DNA of 64,000 nucleotides from the NCBI RefSeq assembly GCF_014204715.1, contig NZ_JACHLY010000001.1:3680501-3744500 (forward strand). The letters are read 5' to 3'. Positions 8,551 to 17,016 of this stretch are shown piece by piece. The position numbers and the translations under genes were made by a program. The DNA comes from Streptomonospora salina. Lineage in GTDB: Bacteria > Actinomycetota > Actinomycetes > Streptosporangiales > Streptosporangiaceae. Numbering within the stretch: position 1 is the stretch's first letter; every line of letters starts with the position of its first letter. The notes beneath the pieces were generated by a model. That model was not told where the DNA came from. It ran no database searches and worked only from the letters and a program-made list of their open reading frames with translations.

Positions 8551-8736
8551 TCAGCGATCGACCTTGCCGGCCTTGATGCAAGAGGTGCACACCTGCATGC
8601 GCTTGGGCGTACCGCCCACGCGGGTGCGCACGGTCTGGATGTTGGGGTTCCAGCGGCGGCGGGTGCGGCGGTGCGAGTGGGAAACACTGTTACCGAACCC
8701 TGGTCCCTTGCCGCAGACGTCGCAGACGGAAGCCAC
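8551..8736 (-). CDS. rpmB: 50S ribosomal protein L28 (zinc-ribbon, C+ form)
   Basis: Ribosomal protein L28, 61 residues, GTG start with GGAG upstream. Two CxxC pairs (CDVC near the start and CTSC near the end) mark the zinc-binding C+ form; actinomycetes often also carry a Cys-free copy elsewhere under Zur control. Core motifs SHRRTRRRWNPNIQ and RVGGTPKRMQVC are clear. It is monocistronic, with its own promoter and terminator, and divergent from recG, as in other actinomycetes. Confidence 0.97.
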   Translation of the reverse strand: MASVCDVCGKGPGFGNSVSHSHRRTRRRWNPNIQTVRTRVGGTPKRMQVCTSCIKAGKVDR

Positions 8737-9106
8737 GGTAACTCCATTCAAGCGCTCGGACCCGCACCCGCTGACGCGGTGCGGACAACCCGAGAGAGGT
8801 CTGATGAACAGGTCGGCGCGGCGCGCCAACCGTCGGAGCGTACACGACGACCTGCAGCGACTTCCAATCGCGGAATCGCTGCAAGGCGCAGGTGTGCACA
8901 CGGGAAACGGGCCGCCGGAGAGTCCGGCCCCGGCCGGGAACCCGGCGCGGACGCCGCGTGTCCGCAGACCACTATACCGGCTCCGTTCGACCCGCAAGAC
9001 CGCACCGGATCGCGTGCGCACCCTCCCGTCGTCGGCGCCGGGGTGTAGAAACGCCCTAACGTGTCCGCACAGGCGAGCCGCCACCGGGGAGAAGGGGAGA
9101 TCCCGA
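8737..9106. other. intergenic region between divergent rpmB and recG
   Basis: 370 bp of untranslated spacer. It holds the likely rpmB promoter at 8971-8998 and, near its right end, the recG ribosome site (GGGGAGA). No other gene or strong repeat seen. Confidence 0.6.
8971..8998 (-). promoter_or_regulatory. probable rpmB promoter
   Basis: Minus strand: -35-like CTTGCG (8998-8993), 16-bp spacer, then a near-consensus -10 TATAGT (8976-8971). The rpmB start lies about 235 bp downstream, which implies a long leader. Confidence 0.45.
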
Positions 9107-11344
9107 GTGATCGACTGGGACGAGCCGCTGCGTACGCCCCTCGGCGCCAAGACCGCCAAGAAGCTCGCCGACGAACTCGGCCTGCATACCGTGGGCGGGC
9201 TGCTGCGCTACTACCCGCGCCGCTACGCCACCCGAGGCGAACTCACCGACCTGTCCTCGCTGGCCGAAGGCGAACAGGTCACGGTCGTCGCCGAAGTGCA
9301 CTCGGTGCACAAGCGCGACCTGCGCCGGGGCCCCGGCGGCAAGCCGCGCAGCCTGCTCGAAGCCGTGATCACCGACGGCACGGGCCGGCTCACCCTCGCG
9401 TTCTTCGCCAAAGTCGGCTACCACCAGCGCGAACTGGTCACCGGGCGGCGCGGCATGTTCGCCGGCCGCGTCTCCGCCTACCGCGGGAAGCAGCAGCTGG
9501 CCCACCCGGTCTACGAGATGCTGCCCGAGGACTCCGCCTCCGACGAGCGCGCCCGCGAGTTCGCCGAACGCCCACTCCCCATCTACCCGGCCACCAAGGA
9601 CCTGCCGTCGATGACGATCGCCCGGTGTGTCGGCCCGGTCCTGGACCAGGCCCGCGAGGCCGGGCTGGCCGACCCGCTGCCGGAGGACCTGCGCTCGCGC
9701 CACCGCCTGCTCGGCCTGACCGAGGCACTGGAGCGCATCCACCGCCCCGTCGACTCCGACGACATTCCCCCCGCCCGCCTCCGTCTGAAGTGGGACGAGG
9801 CGTTCGTGCTGCAGGCGGCCCTCGCGCGGCGCCGCCGCGAGGCCGCCGAGGTCGCCGCCGTGCCGCGGCCGGGGGATGCGGGCGGGCTGCTCCAGGCGTT
9901 CGACGCCGCACTGCCCTTCGAACTCACCGAGGGCCAGCGCGAGGTCGGCTCCGCCGTCGCCGAGAGCCTGGCCTCCGCCCACCCCATGCACCGGCTGCTG
10001 CAGGGCGACGTCGGCGCCGGGAAGACGCTGGTCGCGCTGCGGGCCATGCTGCAGGTCGTCGACTCCGGCGGCCAGGCCGTCCTACTGGCCCCCACCGAGG
10101 TGCTGGCCCAGCAGCACCACCGCTCCATCACCGGGATGCTGGGCCCTCTGGCCCGCGCGGGCCGGCTCGACGGCGCCGAGAACGCGACGAAGGTCGCCCT
10201 GCTCACCGGGTCGCAGGGCGCCGCCGCCCGCCGCCAGGGCCTGCTGGACGCCGCCTCCGGCGACGCGGGGATCGTCGTGGGCACACACGCGCTGCTGCAG
10301 GAGCACGTCTCCTTCGCCGACCTCGGATTCATCGTCGTCGACGAACAGCACCGCTTCGGCGTCGAGCAGCGCGACGCCCTGCGCGAGAAGTCGGCCGAAG
10401 GCCGCCCCCACGTGCTTGTGATGACTGCCACGCCCATCCCGCGCACGGTCGCCATGACCGTCTACGGCGACCTCGACGTGGTGGCGCTGAACCAGCTGCC
10501 CTCCGGCCGCGCGCCGGTGTCCACCCACGTGGTGCCGGCGGCGGAGAAGCCCCGCTTCCTGGAGCGCGCCTGGGAGCGGATCCGTGAGGAGGCCGCGCAG
10601 CGGCGCCAGGTCTACGTGGTCTGCCCCCGCATCGGCGACGGCGACGGCGACGGGCAGGCGGGCGAAGCCCCGGCCGCCGGCGACGGCGGGTCCCCGGGGG
10701 CCGAGGCGGACGGCGAGGAGGGCGCGCGGCGCGCCCCGTCGGCGGTGACCGAGGTCGCATCCGAGCTCGCCGCGGGTCCGCTGGCCGGGCTGACCGTCGA
10801 GGCGCTGCACGGCCGCCTCGCTCCCGAGGAGAAGGACGCCGCGATGCGCCGCTTCGCCGACGGGCGGATCGACGTGCTCGTGGCCACGACCGTGATCGAG
10901 GTGGGTGTGGACGTGCCCACCGCCACGGCCATGGTGATCATGGACGCCGACCGGTTCGGCGTCTCCCAGCTGCACCAGCTGCGCGGCCGCGTGGGACGCG
11001 GCGGCCTTCCGGGACTGTGTCTTCTGGTGACCGAGGCCGAGGCCGGCACTCCGGCGCGCGAGCGGCTGGACGCGGTGGCCGCGACCACCGACGGCTTCGA
11101 ACTCTCCCGTGTCGACCTGGAGCAGCGCCGCGAGGGCGACGTCCTGGGCGGCGCCCAGTCCGGGCGGCGGTCGTCGCTGCGCATGCTCGCCCTGCTGCGC
11201 GACGAGGAGCTGATCGGCCGGGCCCGCGAGGAGGCCGCCCGCTACATCGACGAGGATCCCGAGCTGGCGGCCCACCCGCAGCTGGCCGCGGCCCTGGAGG
11301 AGCTGCTCACCGAAGACCGGGCGGAGTACCTGGAGAAGACGTAG
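9107..11344 (+). CDS. recG: ATP-dependent DNA helicase RecG
   Basis: RecG (745 residues) reverses stalled replication forks and branch-migrates Holliday junctions. An N-terminal wedge/OB region (about residues 40-150) is followed by two helicase domains: Walker A GDVGAGKT, DEAD-like box VVDEQHRFG (the DEQH form typical of RecG), TATPIPRT, and the C-terminal GRVGRGG motif. A Gly/Asp/Ala-rich insertion of about 40 residues sits in the second helicase domain, common in actinobacteria. The GTG at 9107 follows GGGGAGA and begins the conserved VIDWDEPLRTPLG. Confidence 0.97.
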   Translation: MIDWDEPLRTPLGAKTAKKLADELGLHTVGGLLRYYPRRYATRGELTDLSSLAEGEQVTVVAEVHSVHKRDLRRGPGGKPRSLLEAVITDGTGRLTLAFFAKVGYHQRELVTGRRGMFAGRVSAYRGKQQLAHPVYEMLPEDSASDERAREFAERPLPIYPATKDLPSMTIARCVGPVLDQAREAGLADPLPEDLRSRHRLLGLTEALERIHRPVDSDDIPPARLRLKWDEAFVLQAALARRRREAAEVAAVPRPGDAGGLLQAFDAALPFELTEGQREVGSAVAESLASAHPMHRLLQGDVGAGKTLVALRAMLQVVDSGGQAVLLAPTEVLAQQHHRSITGMLGPLARAGRLDGAENATKVALLTGSQGAAARRQGLLDAASGDAGIVVGTHALLQEHVSFADLGFIVVDEQHRFGVEQRDALREKSAEGRPHVLVMTATPIPRTVAMTVYGDLDVVALNQLPSGRAPVSTHVVPAAEKPRFLERAWERIREEAAQRRQVYVVCPRIGDGDGDGQAGEAPAAGDGGSPGAEADGEEGARRAPSAVTEVASELAAGPLAGLTVEALHGRLAPEEKDAAMRRFADGRIDVLVATTVIEVGVDVPTATAMVIMDADRFGVSQLHQLRGRVGRGGLPGLCLLVTEAEAGTPARERLDAVAATTDGFELSRVDLEQRREGDVLGGAQSGRRSSLRMLALLRDEELIGRAREEAARYIDEDPELAAHPQLAAALEELLTEDRAEYLEKT

Positions 11345-11458
11345 GACGGACGTGGCGGGGCCCGGACGGCAGCCACCGGGCGGTCCGCGGAGTGCGCCTG
11401 AAGCACCGCCGCGGGCGGCGGACTCCGGAACCCGTCCCGCCGCGCTACCGTGACCGGC

Positions 11459-12040
11459 ATGAGCCGCATCATCGCCGGCGCCGCCCGCGGCCGCCGAATC
11501 GCCGTTCCCGGCGGCCGCAACACCCGGCCCACCAGCGACCGCGCCCGTGAGGCGCTGTTCGCTTCGGCGCTGTCGGATCTGGGCACGTTCGAGGGGGCGC
11601 GGGTGCTCGACCTCTACGCGGGTTCGGGGGCGATCGGGCTGGAGGCGCTTTCGCGCGGCGCCGAGCATGCGCTGCTGGTGGAGTACGACCGCAAGGCGGT
11701 CGCCACCCTGCGGTCCAACATCGCCGCGCTGGGGCTGCCCGGTGCGCGTGTAGCGGCGGGGCGGGTGCTCCGGGTTCTGCAGGAGGGCCCCCGCGACGGC
11801 GCCTACGACGTCGCTGTGGCCGATCCGCCCTACGCCGCGGACGACGGCGAGATCGCGTCGGTGCTGGAAGGGCTGCGCGCCGGCGCGTGGCTGCGGCCGG
11901 GTGCGCTGGTGGTGGTCGAGCGCGCCAGCCGCGGCGGCGATTTGGCCTGGCCCGAGGGGTACACGCCGGACCGGGTCCGCCGATACGGGGAGGCCGCCCT
12001 TTGGTACGGTCACGCAGCAAGCCGTCCCGGCCTGCGCTGA
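11459..12040 (+). CDS. rsmD: 16S rRNA (guanine966-N2)-methyltransferase
   Basis: RsmD methylates G966 of 16S rRNA with S-adenosylmethionine. 193 residues; MSRIIAGAARGRR start typical of the family, the SAM-binding LDLYAGSGAIGLEALSRG loop and the catalytic DPPY motif (VADPPYAAD). The ATG at 11459 matches the family start; a GTG nine bases upstream is possible. It lies 114 bp after recG and just upstream of coaD, the usual order. Confidence 0.95.
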   Translation: MSRIIAGAARGRRIAVPGGRNTRPTSDRAREALFASALSDLGTFEGARVLDLYAGSGAIGLEALSRGAEHALLVEYDRKAVATLRSNIAALGLPGARVAAGRVLRVLQEGPRDGAYDVAVADPPYAADDGEIASVLEGLRAGAWLRPGALVVVERASRGGDLAWPEGYTPDRVRRYGEAALWYGHAASRPGLR

Positions 12041-12108
12041 GCACCGCGGTCCGCGTTCCGCGGGGCCGTTCGCGGCGGTACCCCATGCACGTCGAGAGGA
12101 ACGATCCA

Positions 12109-12597
12109 GTGCGTCGCGTCGTCTGCCCCGGATCCTTCGATCCGGTCACCAACGGACACATCGACATCATCGGGCGTGCCGCGCGGCAGTACGACGAGGT
12201 GGTGACCGCGGTGCTGACCAACGTCAACAAGCGCGGCCTGTTCAGCGTCGACGAGAAAGTCGCGATGCTGCGCGAGTGCACCGCCGATGTGAGCAACGTG
12301 ACCATCTCCCAGTTCAGCGGGCTGCTGGTGGACTTCTGCCGCGACAACGACATCGGCGCGATCATCCGCAGCCTGCGCTCGGTCAGCGACTTCGACTACG
12401 AGCTGCAGATCGCCCAGATGAACTACCGCCTCTCGGGAGTGGAGACGATGTTCATGACGGCCAACCCGCAGTACTCGTTCCTCAGCTCCAGCCTCGTGCG
12501 CGAGATCGCCCAGTACGGCGGCGACGTCAGTAGCCTGGTCACGCCGCACGTCGAGCAGCGGCTGCGCGACAAGTACACGGGCGGCGACTCCGCCTGA
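12109..12597 (+). CDS. coaD: phosphopantetheine adenylyltransferase
   Basis: CoaD transfers AMP from ATP to 4'-phosphopantetheine, the penultimate step of coenzyme A synthesis. 162 residues, normal length. It shows the nucleotidyltransferase motif CPGSFDPVTNGH, the RSLRSVSDFDYELQ segment, and the C-terminal LSSSLVREIA motif. GTG start preceded by GAGAGGAACG; an ATG 24 bases upstream is in frame but outside the family start. Confidence 0.97.
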   Translation: MRRVVCPGSFDPVTNGHIDIIGRAARQYDEVVTAVLTNVNKRGLFSVDEKVAMLRECTADVSNVTISQFSGLLVDFCRDNDIGAIIRSLRSVSDFDYELQIAQMNYRLSGVETMFMTANPQYSFLSSSLVREIAQYGGDVSSLVTPHVEQRLRDKYTGGDSA

Positions 12598-12626
12598 GGG
12601 CCGCCCGGCCCGGATCGGCGACGGAT

Positions 12627-12656
12627 TTGGGACGGGTCTGCGGGCGTAGCTATACT
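12627..12656 (+). promoter_or_regulatory. probable promoter of the DUF177-rpmF transcript
   Basis: TTGGGA (12627-12632), 18-bp spacer, TATACT (12651-12656): a good match to a housekeeping actinobacterial promoter. Transcription would begin near 12663, just before the 10-bp tandem repeats. Confidence 0.6.
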
Positions 12657-12685
12657 GGCTGATCGGCTACGTCTTCGTTCCGAGC

Positions 12686-13399
12686 GTGGCCGTTCTTCCT
12701 TGTTCACGGTTGTCCGCGGTTGTCCGCGGTTGTCCAAGGGAGTCCCACCGTCCGAGAGGCCGTTGCGACGGTCGCCGAACCGCCGTTTCCCGTGCGGACG
12801 CGGCTACTGCTGAAAGCGCGATCACTCTGTCTCGTCTAGACGCCCGAGCCCCTCTGGTGGTCGATACCCGGCCGCTGGGGCGCCAGCCCGGCTCCATGCG
12901 GACCGTGCAGCGGTCCGCGCCAGCACCCGCGCAGCTCGCGACTGCCATGGCGCGCGTGCCCGAGGGCGCGCCGATCGAGCTCGACCTGCGGCTTGAGGCC
13001 GTGATGGAGGGTGTTCTCGTCACCGGCAGTGCCGAAACCGGCTACGAGGCCGAGTGCTCCCGGTGCCTGGATCCGATCCAGGGCACACTGGAGGCGCCGT
13101 TCCAGGAGCTGTTCCGCTACCCCGGCGAGGACGGCCTGGGCCCCCAGGACACGGACACCGAAGACGAAGAAGAGGACTACTATCTAGAGGGCGAACTTCT
13201 CGACCTCGAACAGGTGGTGCGCGACGCGGTCGTGCTCGCGCTGCCGCTGTCGCCGCTGTGCCGGGAGGACTGTCCCGGGCTGTGCGCGGAATGCGGGGAG
13301 AAGCTCGCCGAGGCCGGGCCCGAGCACGGTCACGGCGAGGGCATCGACCCCCGCTGGGAGGCGCTGCGGAACCTCGGCGAGGAGTTCGGCGACCGTTGA
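12686..13399 (+). CDS. DUF177 (YceD) family protein
   Basis: DUF177/YceD proteins are encoded before rpmF and are linked to 23S rRNA accumulation. The product has CSRCLDP, an acidic run (TDTEDEEEDYYLEGE) and a C-terminal four-cysteine cluster (CREDCPGLCAECGEKL). The start is unclear: the GTG at 12686 adds about 48 residues with no family support, and part of that segment is low-complexity leader containing the 10-bp repeats. Similarity begins around LSRLDARAPLVVD, and no ATG, GTG or TTG lies close before it; a CTG at 12827 would give 190 residues. The promoter at 12627-12656 would put 12686 about 23 bases into the message. Confidence 0.85.
   Translation: MAVLPCSRLSAVVRGCPRESHRPRGRCDGRRTAVSRADAATAESAITLSRLDARAPLVVDTRPLGRQPGSMRTVQRSAPAPAQLATAMARVPEGAPIELDLRLEAVMEGVLVTGSAETGYEAECSRCLDPIQGTLEAPFQELFRYPGEDGLGPQDTDTEDEEEDYYLEGELLDLEQVVRDAVVLALPLSPLCREDCPGLCAECGEKLAEAGPEHGHGEGIDPRWEALRNLGEEFGDR
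12701..12740. repeat. four 10-bp tandem repeats in the DUF177-rpmF leader
   Basis: Units TGTTCACGGT, TGTCCGCGGT, TGTCCGCGGT, TGTCCAAGGG. The two middle copies are identical and the outer copies diverge. Positioned just after the predicted transcription start. Confidence 0.75.
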
Positions 13400-13542
13400 C
13401 GACCCCTGCTTCGCGGGGCGCCTCGTTCACGCCTCCGGGCGGAGGCGGACCGCCGGAGCACCGCGGTGCACCCCGCTGTCGCGGGGCGCGCCCATGCCAG
13501 TAACGCTCCCGCGACCGCGCGGGATGACCCAGGAGGATTGAC

Positions 13543-13716
13543 GTGGCTGTCCCGAAGCAGAAGAAGTCGCGGAGCAACACGCGCAAGCGCCGTTCCCAGT
13601 GGAAGGCCGCGCGTCCGGTGCTGGTCACCTGCCCGCGCTGCCGCGACCACAAGCTCCCGCACACCGCGTGCCCGTCGTGCGGCACCTACAACAACCGCCA
13701 GGTCCTCGACGTCTGA
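13543..13716 (+). CDS. rpmF: 50S ribosomal protein L32 (zinc-ribbon, C+ form)
   Basis: L32, 57 residues, starting VAVPKQKKSRSNTRKRRSQW. Four cysteines as CPRC and CPSC form a zinc ribbon, so this is the C+ form. GTG start with a strong AGGAGG site 11 bases upstream. It is 143 bp after the DUF177 gene, the classic yceD-rpmF pairing. Confidence 0.97.
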   Translation: MAVPKQKKSRSNTRKRRSQWKAARPVLVTCPRCRDHKLPHTACPSCGTYNNRQVLDV

Positions 13717-14015
13717 GGTTCCCGGCCGGTTACGAGCCGAAGCCGCGGATGCGCGGACCCGGGCGGCGGCGCGGAGACCAGCGCGTCCCCGCGAACGCCC
13801 GGCCCGGGTCCCGCCCCGGTTCCGGTGATCCGCGACAATCGAACACGACCGCGCCGGTTCGGGCTTATCCCGAGGCCGTGGTGGCCGCCGGGCAGGGGCA
13901 GCGCCTCTCCGCGACGCTCACCTCGCCCTCGAGCGTCCCTGATCGGCTTTGTCGAGCGCAGCCGCGCGCGTGACCGCGCGCCTGGGCCGAGCGAGGATCA
14001 GGAGTGTGAACGTCG

Positions 14016-14783
14016 GTGGCCACACAACTCAACGCGGCCGAGGCCCGCGAGATCTACCGTGCGATCGGGGTCGAGCTCGACGCGAAAGTACTGGCGCGGG
14101 CGCTGACGCACCGCTCCTACGCCTACGAGAAGGGCGGTCTGCCCACCAACGAGCGCCTGGAGTTCCTGGGCGACTCCGTGCTGGGGCTGATCGTCACCGA
14201 CACGCTCTTCCGCGAACACCCCGACCTGCCCGAGGGCCAGCTCGCCAAACTGCGGGCGGCCGTGGTGAACATGCGGGCGCTCGCCGACGTCGCGCGTGAG
14301 CTGGGGCTGGGCGAGTACATCCGGTTGGGCCGCGGCGAGGAGGGCACCGGCGGGCGCGACAAGTCCTCCATCCTCGCCGACACGCTGGAGGCCGTCATCG
14401 GCGCGGTCTACCTCGACCGCGGGCTCGACGTCGTCTCCGACTTCGTGCACCGGCTGTTCGACCCCCTCATCGCCACCGCCTCCGGTCTGGGCGCGGGGCT
14501 GGACTGGAAGACCTCCCTGCAGGAGCTCACCGCCTCGGAGATGCTCGGCGTCCCCGAGTACCACGTCGAGGAGAGCGGCCCCGACCACCAGAAGACCTTC
14601 CGCGCCACCGTGCGCGTGGCCGGCGACGACTACGGCCTGGGCGAGGGCCGCAGCAAGAAGGAAGCCGAGCAGCAGGCGGCCGAGTCGGCCTGGAAGGCCA
14701 TCCGCGCTTCGGCGGCGCGCGCGGCCGAAGCCGCCGACACCGCCGAGGCGGCCGGGGACGCCGACGCCTCCGACGAGGACTGA
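14016..14783 (+). CDS. rnc: ribonuclease III
   Basis: Double-stranded RNA endonuclease for rRNA and mRNA processing, 255 residues. The catalytic signature [13 protein letters not shown] is at about residues 45-57, and the second acidic site [13 protein letters not shown] lies at about residues 118-130. A double-stranded RNA-binding domain follows (SLQELTA ... [14 protein letters not shown]). The C terminus ends in an Ala/Asp-rich tail. GTG start; AGGAG lies about 11 bases upstream. mutM begins 7 bp after the stop. Confidence 0.97.
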   Translation: MATQLNAAEAREIYRAIGVELDAKVLARALTHRSYAYEKGGLPTNERLEFLGDSVLGLIVTDTLFREHPDLPEGQLAKLRAAVVNMRALADVARELGLGEYIRLGRGEEGTGGRDKSSILADTLEAVIGAVYLDRGLDVVSDFVHRLFDPLIATASGLGAGLDWKTSLQELTASEMLGVPEYHVEESGPDHQKTFRATVRVAGDDYGLGEGRSKKEAEQQAAESAWKAIRASAARAAEAADTAEAAGDADASDED

Positions 14784-14790
14784 GCCGGCC

Positions 14791-15657
14791 GTGCCCGAAC
14801 TTCCCGAGGTCGAGGTCGTCCGCGCCGGTCTGGAGCACTGGGTGCGCGGCCGCACCGTCGATGGCGTGGCGGTGCTGCACCCCCGCTCGGTGCGTCGGCA
14901 CGCCGCCGGAGCCGACGACTTCTCGGCGCGGCTGGACCGGTGCACCGTCGCCGGCGCGCGCCGCCGCGGAAAGTACCTGTGGCTGGAGTTGGACTCCGGC
15001 GACGCGCTCCTGGCCCACCTGGGCATGAGCGGACAGCTGCTGGTGCAGCCGCGCGAGCGCGCGGCCGAGCGCCACCAGCGGGTGTGCATCGGACTGGGCC
15101 CGGCCGAACGCGAGCTGCGCTTCGTCGACCAGCGCACCTTCGGCCATCTCATGGTCGATCCGCTGATCGACGACGCCCGGGGGGACTCGGCCGGCGTGCC
15201 TGCGGCGATCGGCCACATCGCGCCGGACCCCATCGACCCCGCGTTCGACGACGAGGCGTTCGCCGCCCTGCTGCGGCGCAAGCGCACCGAGGTCAAGCGC
15301 GCGCTGCTGGATCAATCCGCGATCAGCGGGGTAGGCAACATCTACGCGGACGAGGCGCTGTGGCGTGCGGGGCTGCACTGGGCGCGGCCCACGGAGAACC
15401 TGCGCCGCCGGCAGGTCGGCGCTCTGCTGGAGCACGTGCGCGACGTGCTGCGCGAGGCGCTGGCGGCGGGCGGCACCTCGTTCGACAGCCTGTATGTCAA
15501 CGTCAACGGCGAAAGCGGGTACTTCGAGCGCGGTCTGAAGGCCTACGGGCGCAGCGGGCAGCCCTGTGAGCGCTGCGGGGCGCCGATCCGGCGCGAGGCT
15601 TTCATGAACCGCTCGTCCTACAGCTGTCCGCGCTGCCAGCGGGCGCCGCGCCGCTGA
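14791..15657 (+). CDS. mutM: formamidopyrimidine-DNA glycosylase
   Basis: MutM (Fpg) removes 8-oxoguanine and formamidopyrimidines from DNA and cleaves the abasic site. 288 residues. Pro2 and Glu3 of the catalytic N terminus ([10 protein letters not shown]), the LGMSGQL loop, the DNA-binding [11 protein letters not shown] helix-two-turn-helix and a C-terminal zinc finger (CERC ... CPRC) are all present. GTG start 7 bp after rnc, so translationally coupled. Confidence 0.97.
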   Translation: MPELPEVEVVRAGLEHWVRGRTVDGVAVLHPRSVRRHAAGADDFSARLDRCTVAGARRRGKYLWLELDSGDALLAHLGMSGQLLVQPRERAAERHQRVCIGLGPAERELRFVDQRTFGHLMVDPLIDDARGDSAGVPAAIGHIAPDPIDPAFDDEAFAALLRRKRTEVKRALLDQSAISGVGNIYADEALWRAGLHWARPTENLRRRQVGALLEHVRDVLREALAAGGTSFDSLYVNVNGESGYFERGLKAYGRSGQPCERCGAPIRREAFMNRSSYSCPRCQRAPRR

Positions 15658-15703
15658 GTGCGGACCCCGCGCCCCGTATACGCGAAACCGGGAGGACGAG
15701 CCC

Positions 15704-15994
15704 GTGGGAGGCGAGACACACGACCGGGCACGGCTGCTGGCGTGGGTGCGCGGCCGTGTGCAAGGGGTCGGATTCCGCTGGTGGGTGCGCGCCCGCGCGC
15801 TGGAGCTGGGGTTGACCGGTGCCGCGACCAACCTCCGCGACGGCAGGGTCGAGGTGGTGGCCGAGGGGCCCGGCGACGACTGCCGGCGGCTCCTCGACCT
15901 GCTGCGCGGCGGCGACACCCCCGGGGAGGTGGCGGGGGTCGTCGAGAGATGGGAGAATCCCAGGGGCACCTTCTCCGGGTTCACCGAGCGGTGA
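15704..15994 (+). CDS. acyP: acylphosphatase
   Basis: A 96-residue acylphosphatase, a small enzyme that hydrolyses acyl phosphates such as acetyl phosphate. The catalytic pattern [13 protein letters not shown] (Arg near residue 25) and the second motif [17 protein letters not shown] (catalytic Asn) are intact. GTG start, 46 bp after mutM; the mutM-acyP-smc order is usual in actinomycetes. Confidence 0.94.
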   Translation: MGGETHDRARLLAWVRGRVQGVGFRWWVRARALELGLTGAATNLRDGRVEVVAEGPGDDCRRLLDLLRGGDTPGEVAGVVERWENPRGTFSGFTER

Positions 15995-16284
15995 GTATCC
16001 TTGGGAGAGGCGACGCGATCCGCGGGCACCCGTCCCGGCGCCGGAAGCGGCGGTCGGGATGCGCGCACGGGAGTGCCCGTTTTCGAGGATCACGCGTCGC
16101 GGCATGTCTGATTACAGCGCGTAACCAACTGTTTCGTACAACCTTGACCAGCAACACCCGCGGTGAGACTCTGGAAAGTAGACCGCGCGCCTTTCCTACC
16201 CGGGGCAGCCGAGCAGTACGGGCGCTCCCGAGGCTCATACGGGCGTGAATCGAAGCTGGTCACTCAGTGTGGAGGACCCACATC

Positions 16285-16476
16285 ATGGCGAAGGCTCTGT
16301 TTGGCCACGTCGGAGGTCCTGATCCTCAGATGGTTCAGGAAATGCGGCGGCTGCAGAAACGAGTAAGTGACCTCGAAGACGAGATCAGTCGGCTTCAGGC
16401 GCGAAACGACCAGCTCTCGGCGGCTGTGACCGAAGCCGCTGTCCCCGCGACCGACCGCGAGCCCGCGCTCGCCTGA
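16285..16476 (+). CDS. small conserved coiled-coil protein
   Basis: A 63-residue protein, MAKALFGHVGGPDPQMVQEM at the start, then a heptad-rich helix (RRLQKRVSDLEDEISRLQAR) predicted to form a coiled coil, and a short Ala/Pro tail. Similar small proteins occur before smc in other actinomycetes, but I know of no assigned function. ATG with GGAGG nine bases upstream. Just after the stop is a terminator hairpin, so this is probably a separate unit. A weak promoter-like TTGACC at 16144-16149 lies about 140 bp upstream. Confidence 0.8.
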   Translation: MAKALFGHVGGPDPQMVQEMRRLQKRVSDLEDEISRLQARNDQLSAAVTEAAVPATDREPALA

Positions 16477-16502
16477 AGCCCCGCGACCCGCGGACACGAC
16501 TC

Positions 16503-16532
16503 AGGGGCGCCACTGTCGGTACCGGCGCCCCT
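16503..16532 (+). terminator. hairpin after the coiled-coil gene
   Basis: Perfect 9-bp stem AGGGGCGCC / GGCGCCCCT, 12-base loop, 26 bp after the stop codon. No T tract, as often in high-GC genomes. Confidence 0.55.
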
Positions 16533-17016
16533 CAGCGGGGCGCAGGGGGAGCGATTCCCCCGCGAACCGACGAACGAACCCGTCGACGACGCGTTTCCCG
16601 GTTCCCGGAACCACTCGGGATCCCCGTCGTCCGATCCCGGCGGACGCGCCCGTCGGCCCGTCGGGCCGAGGAGCGCCCACCCGGTCGGCCCGGGAAGCAC
16701 CGAAGGCGACACGCTCCGTCGCCTGCCGACCGGAGACCGCTACCGCACCCGGCGCCGCTCTCCGCCGCCTGAAACCGCCGCGCGGTCACCCGCCGGCGTC
16801 TCGAAGGCGGCGCTCGGCGCCGCCCGTCGTCCGCGCCCGGCCCACCCGCGCGCCCGCCGCCCCGGCGGCACGGGGCGCCCTCGGGTGGGCGGTGTGGTCG
16901 GCGAAGGCGCGCGATCAGGGCGGTTACGCAGACGCGGCCCCCCGGTCCGTGGCACTCTTGATCCCCGAGCCGCACCGAGGCGGCATGCGGACACCGGCGT
17001 AAGGGGGGCCAGTGGC
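16533..17016. other. intergenic region before smc
   Basis: About 480 bp with no supported gene. Only the smc ribosome site (a run of G just before the GTG) stands out. Open frames here lack family support. Confidence 0.5.

Noticed and set aside
9056-9991. Reverse-strand open frames inside recG
   Set aside because: Codon-bias shadows without homology; recG motifs are complete on the plus strand.
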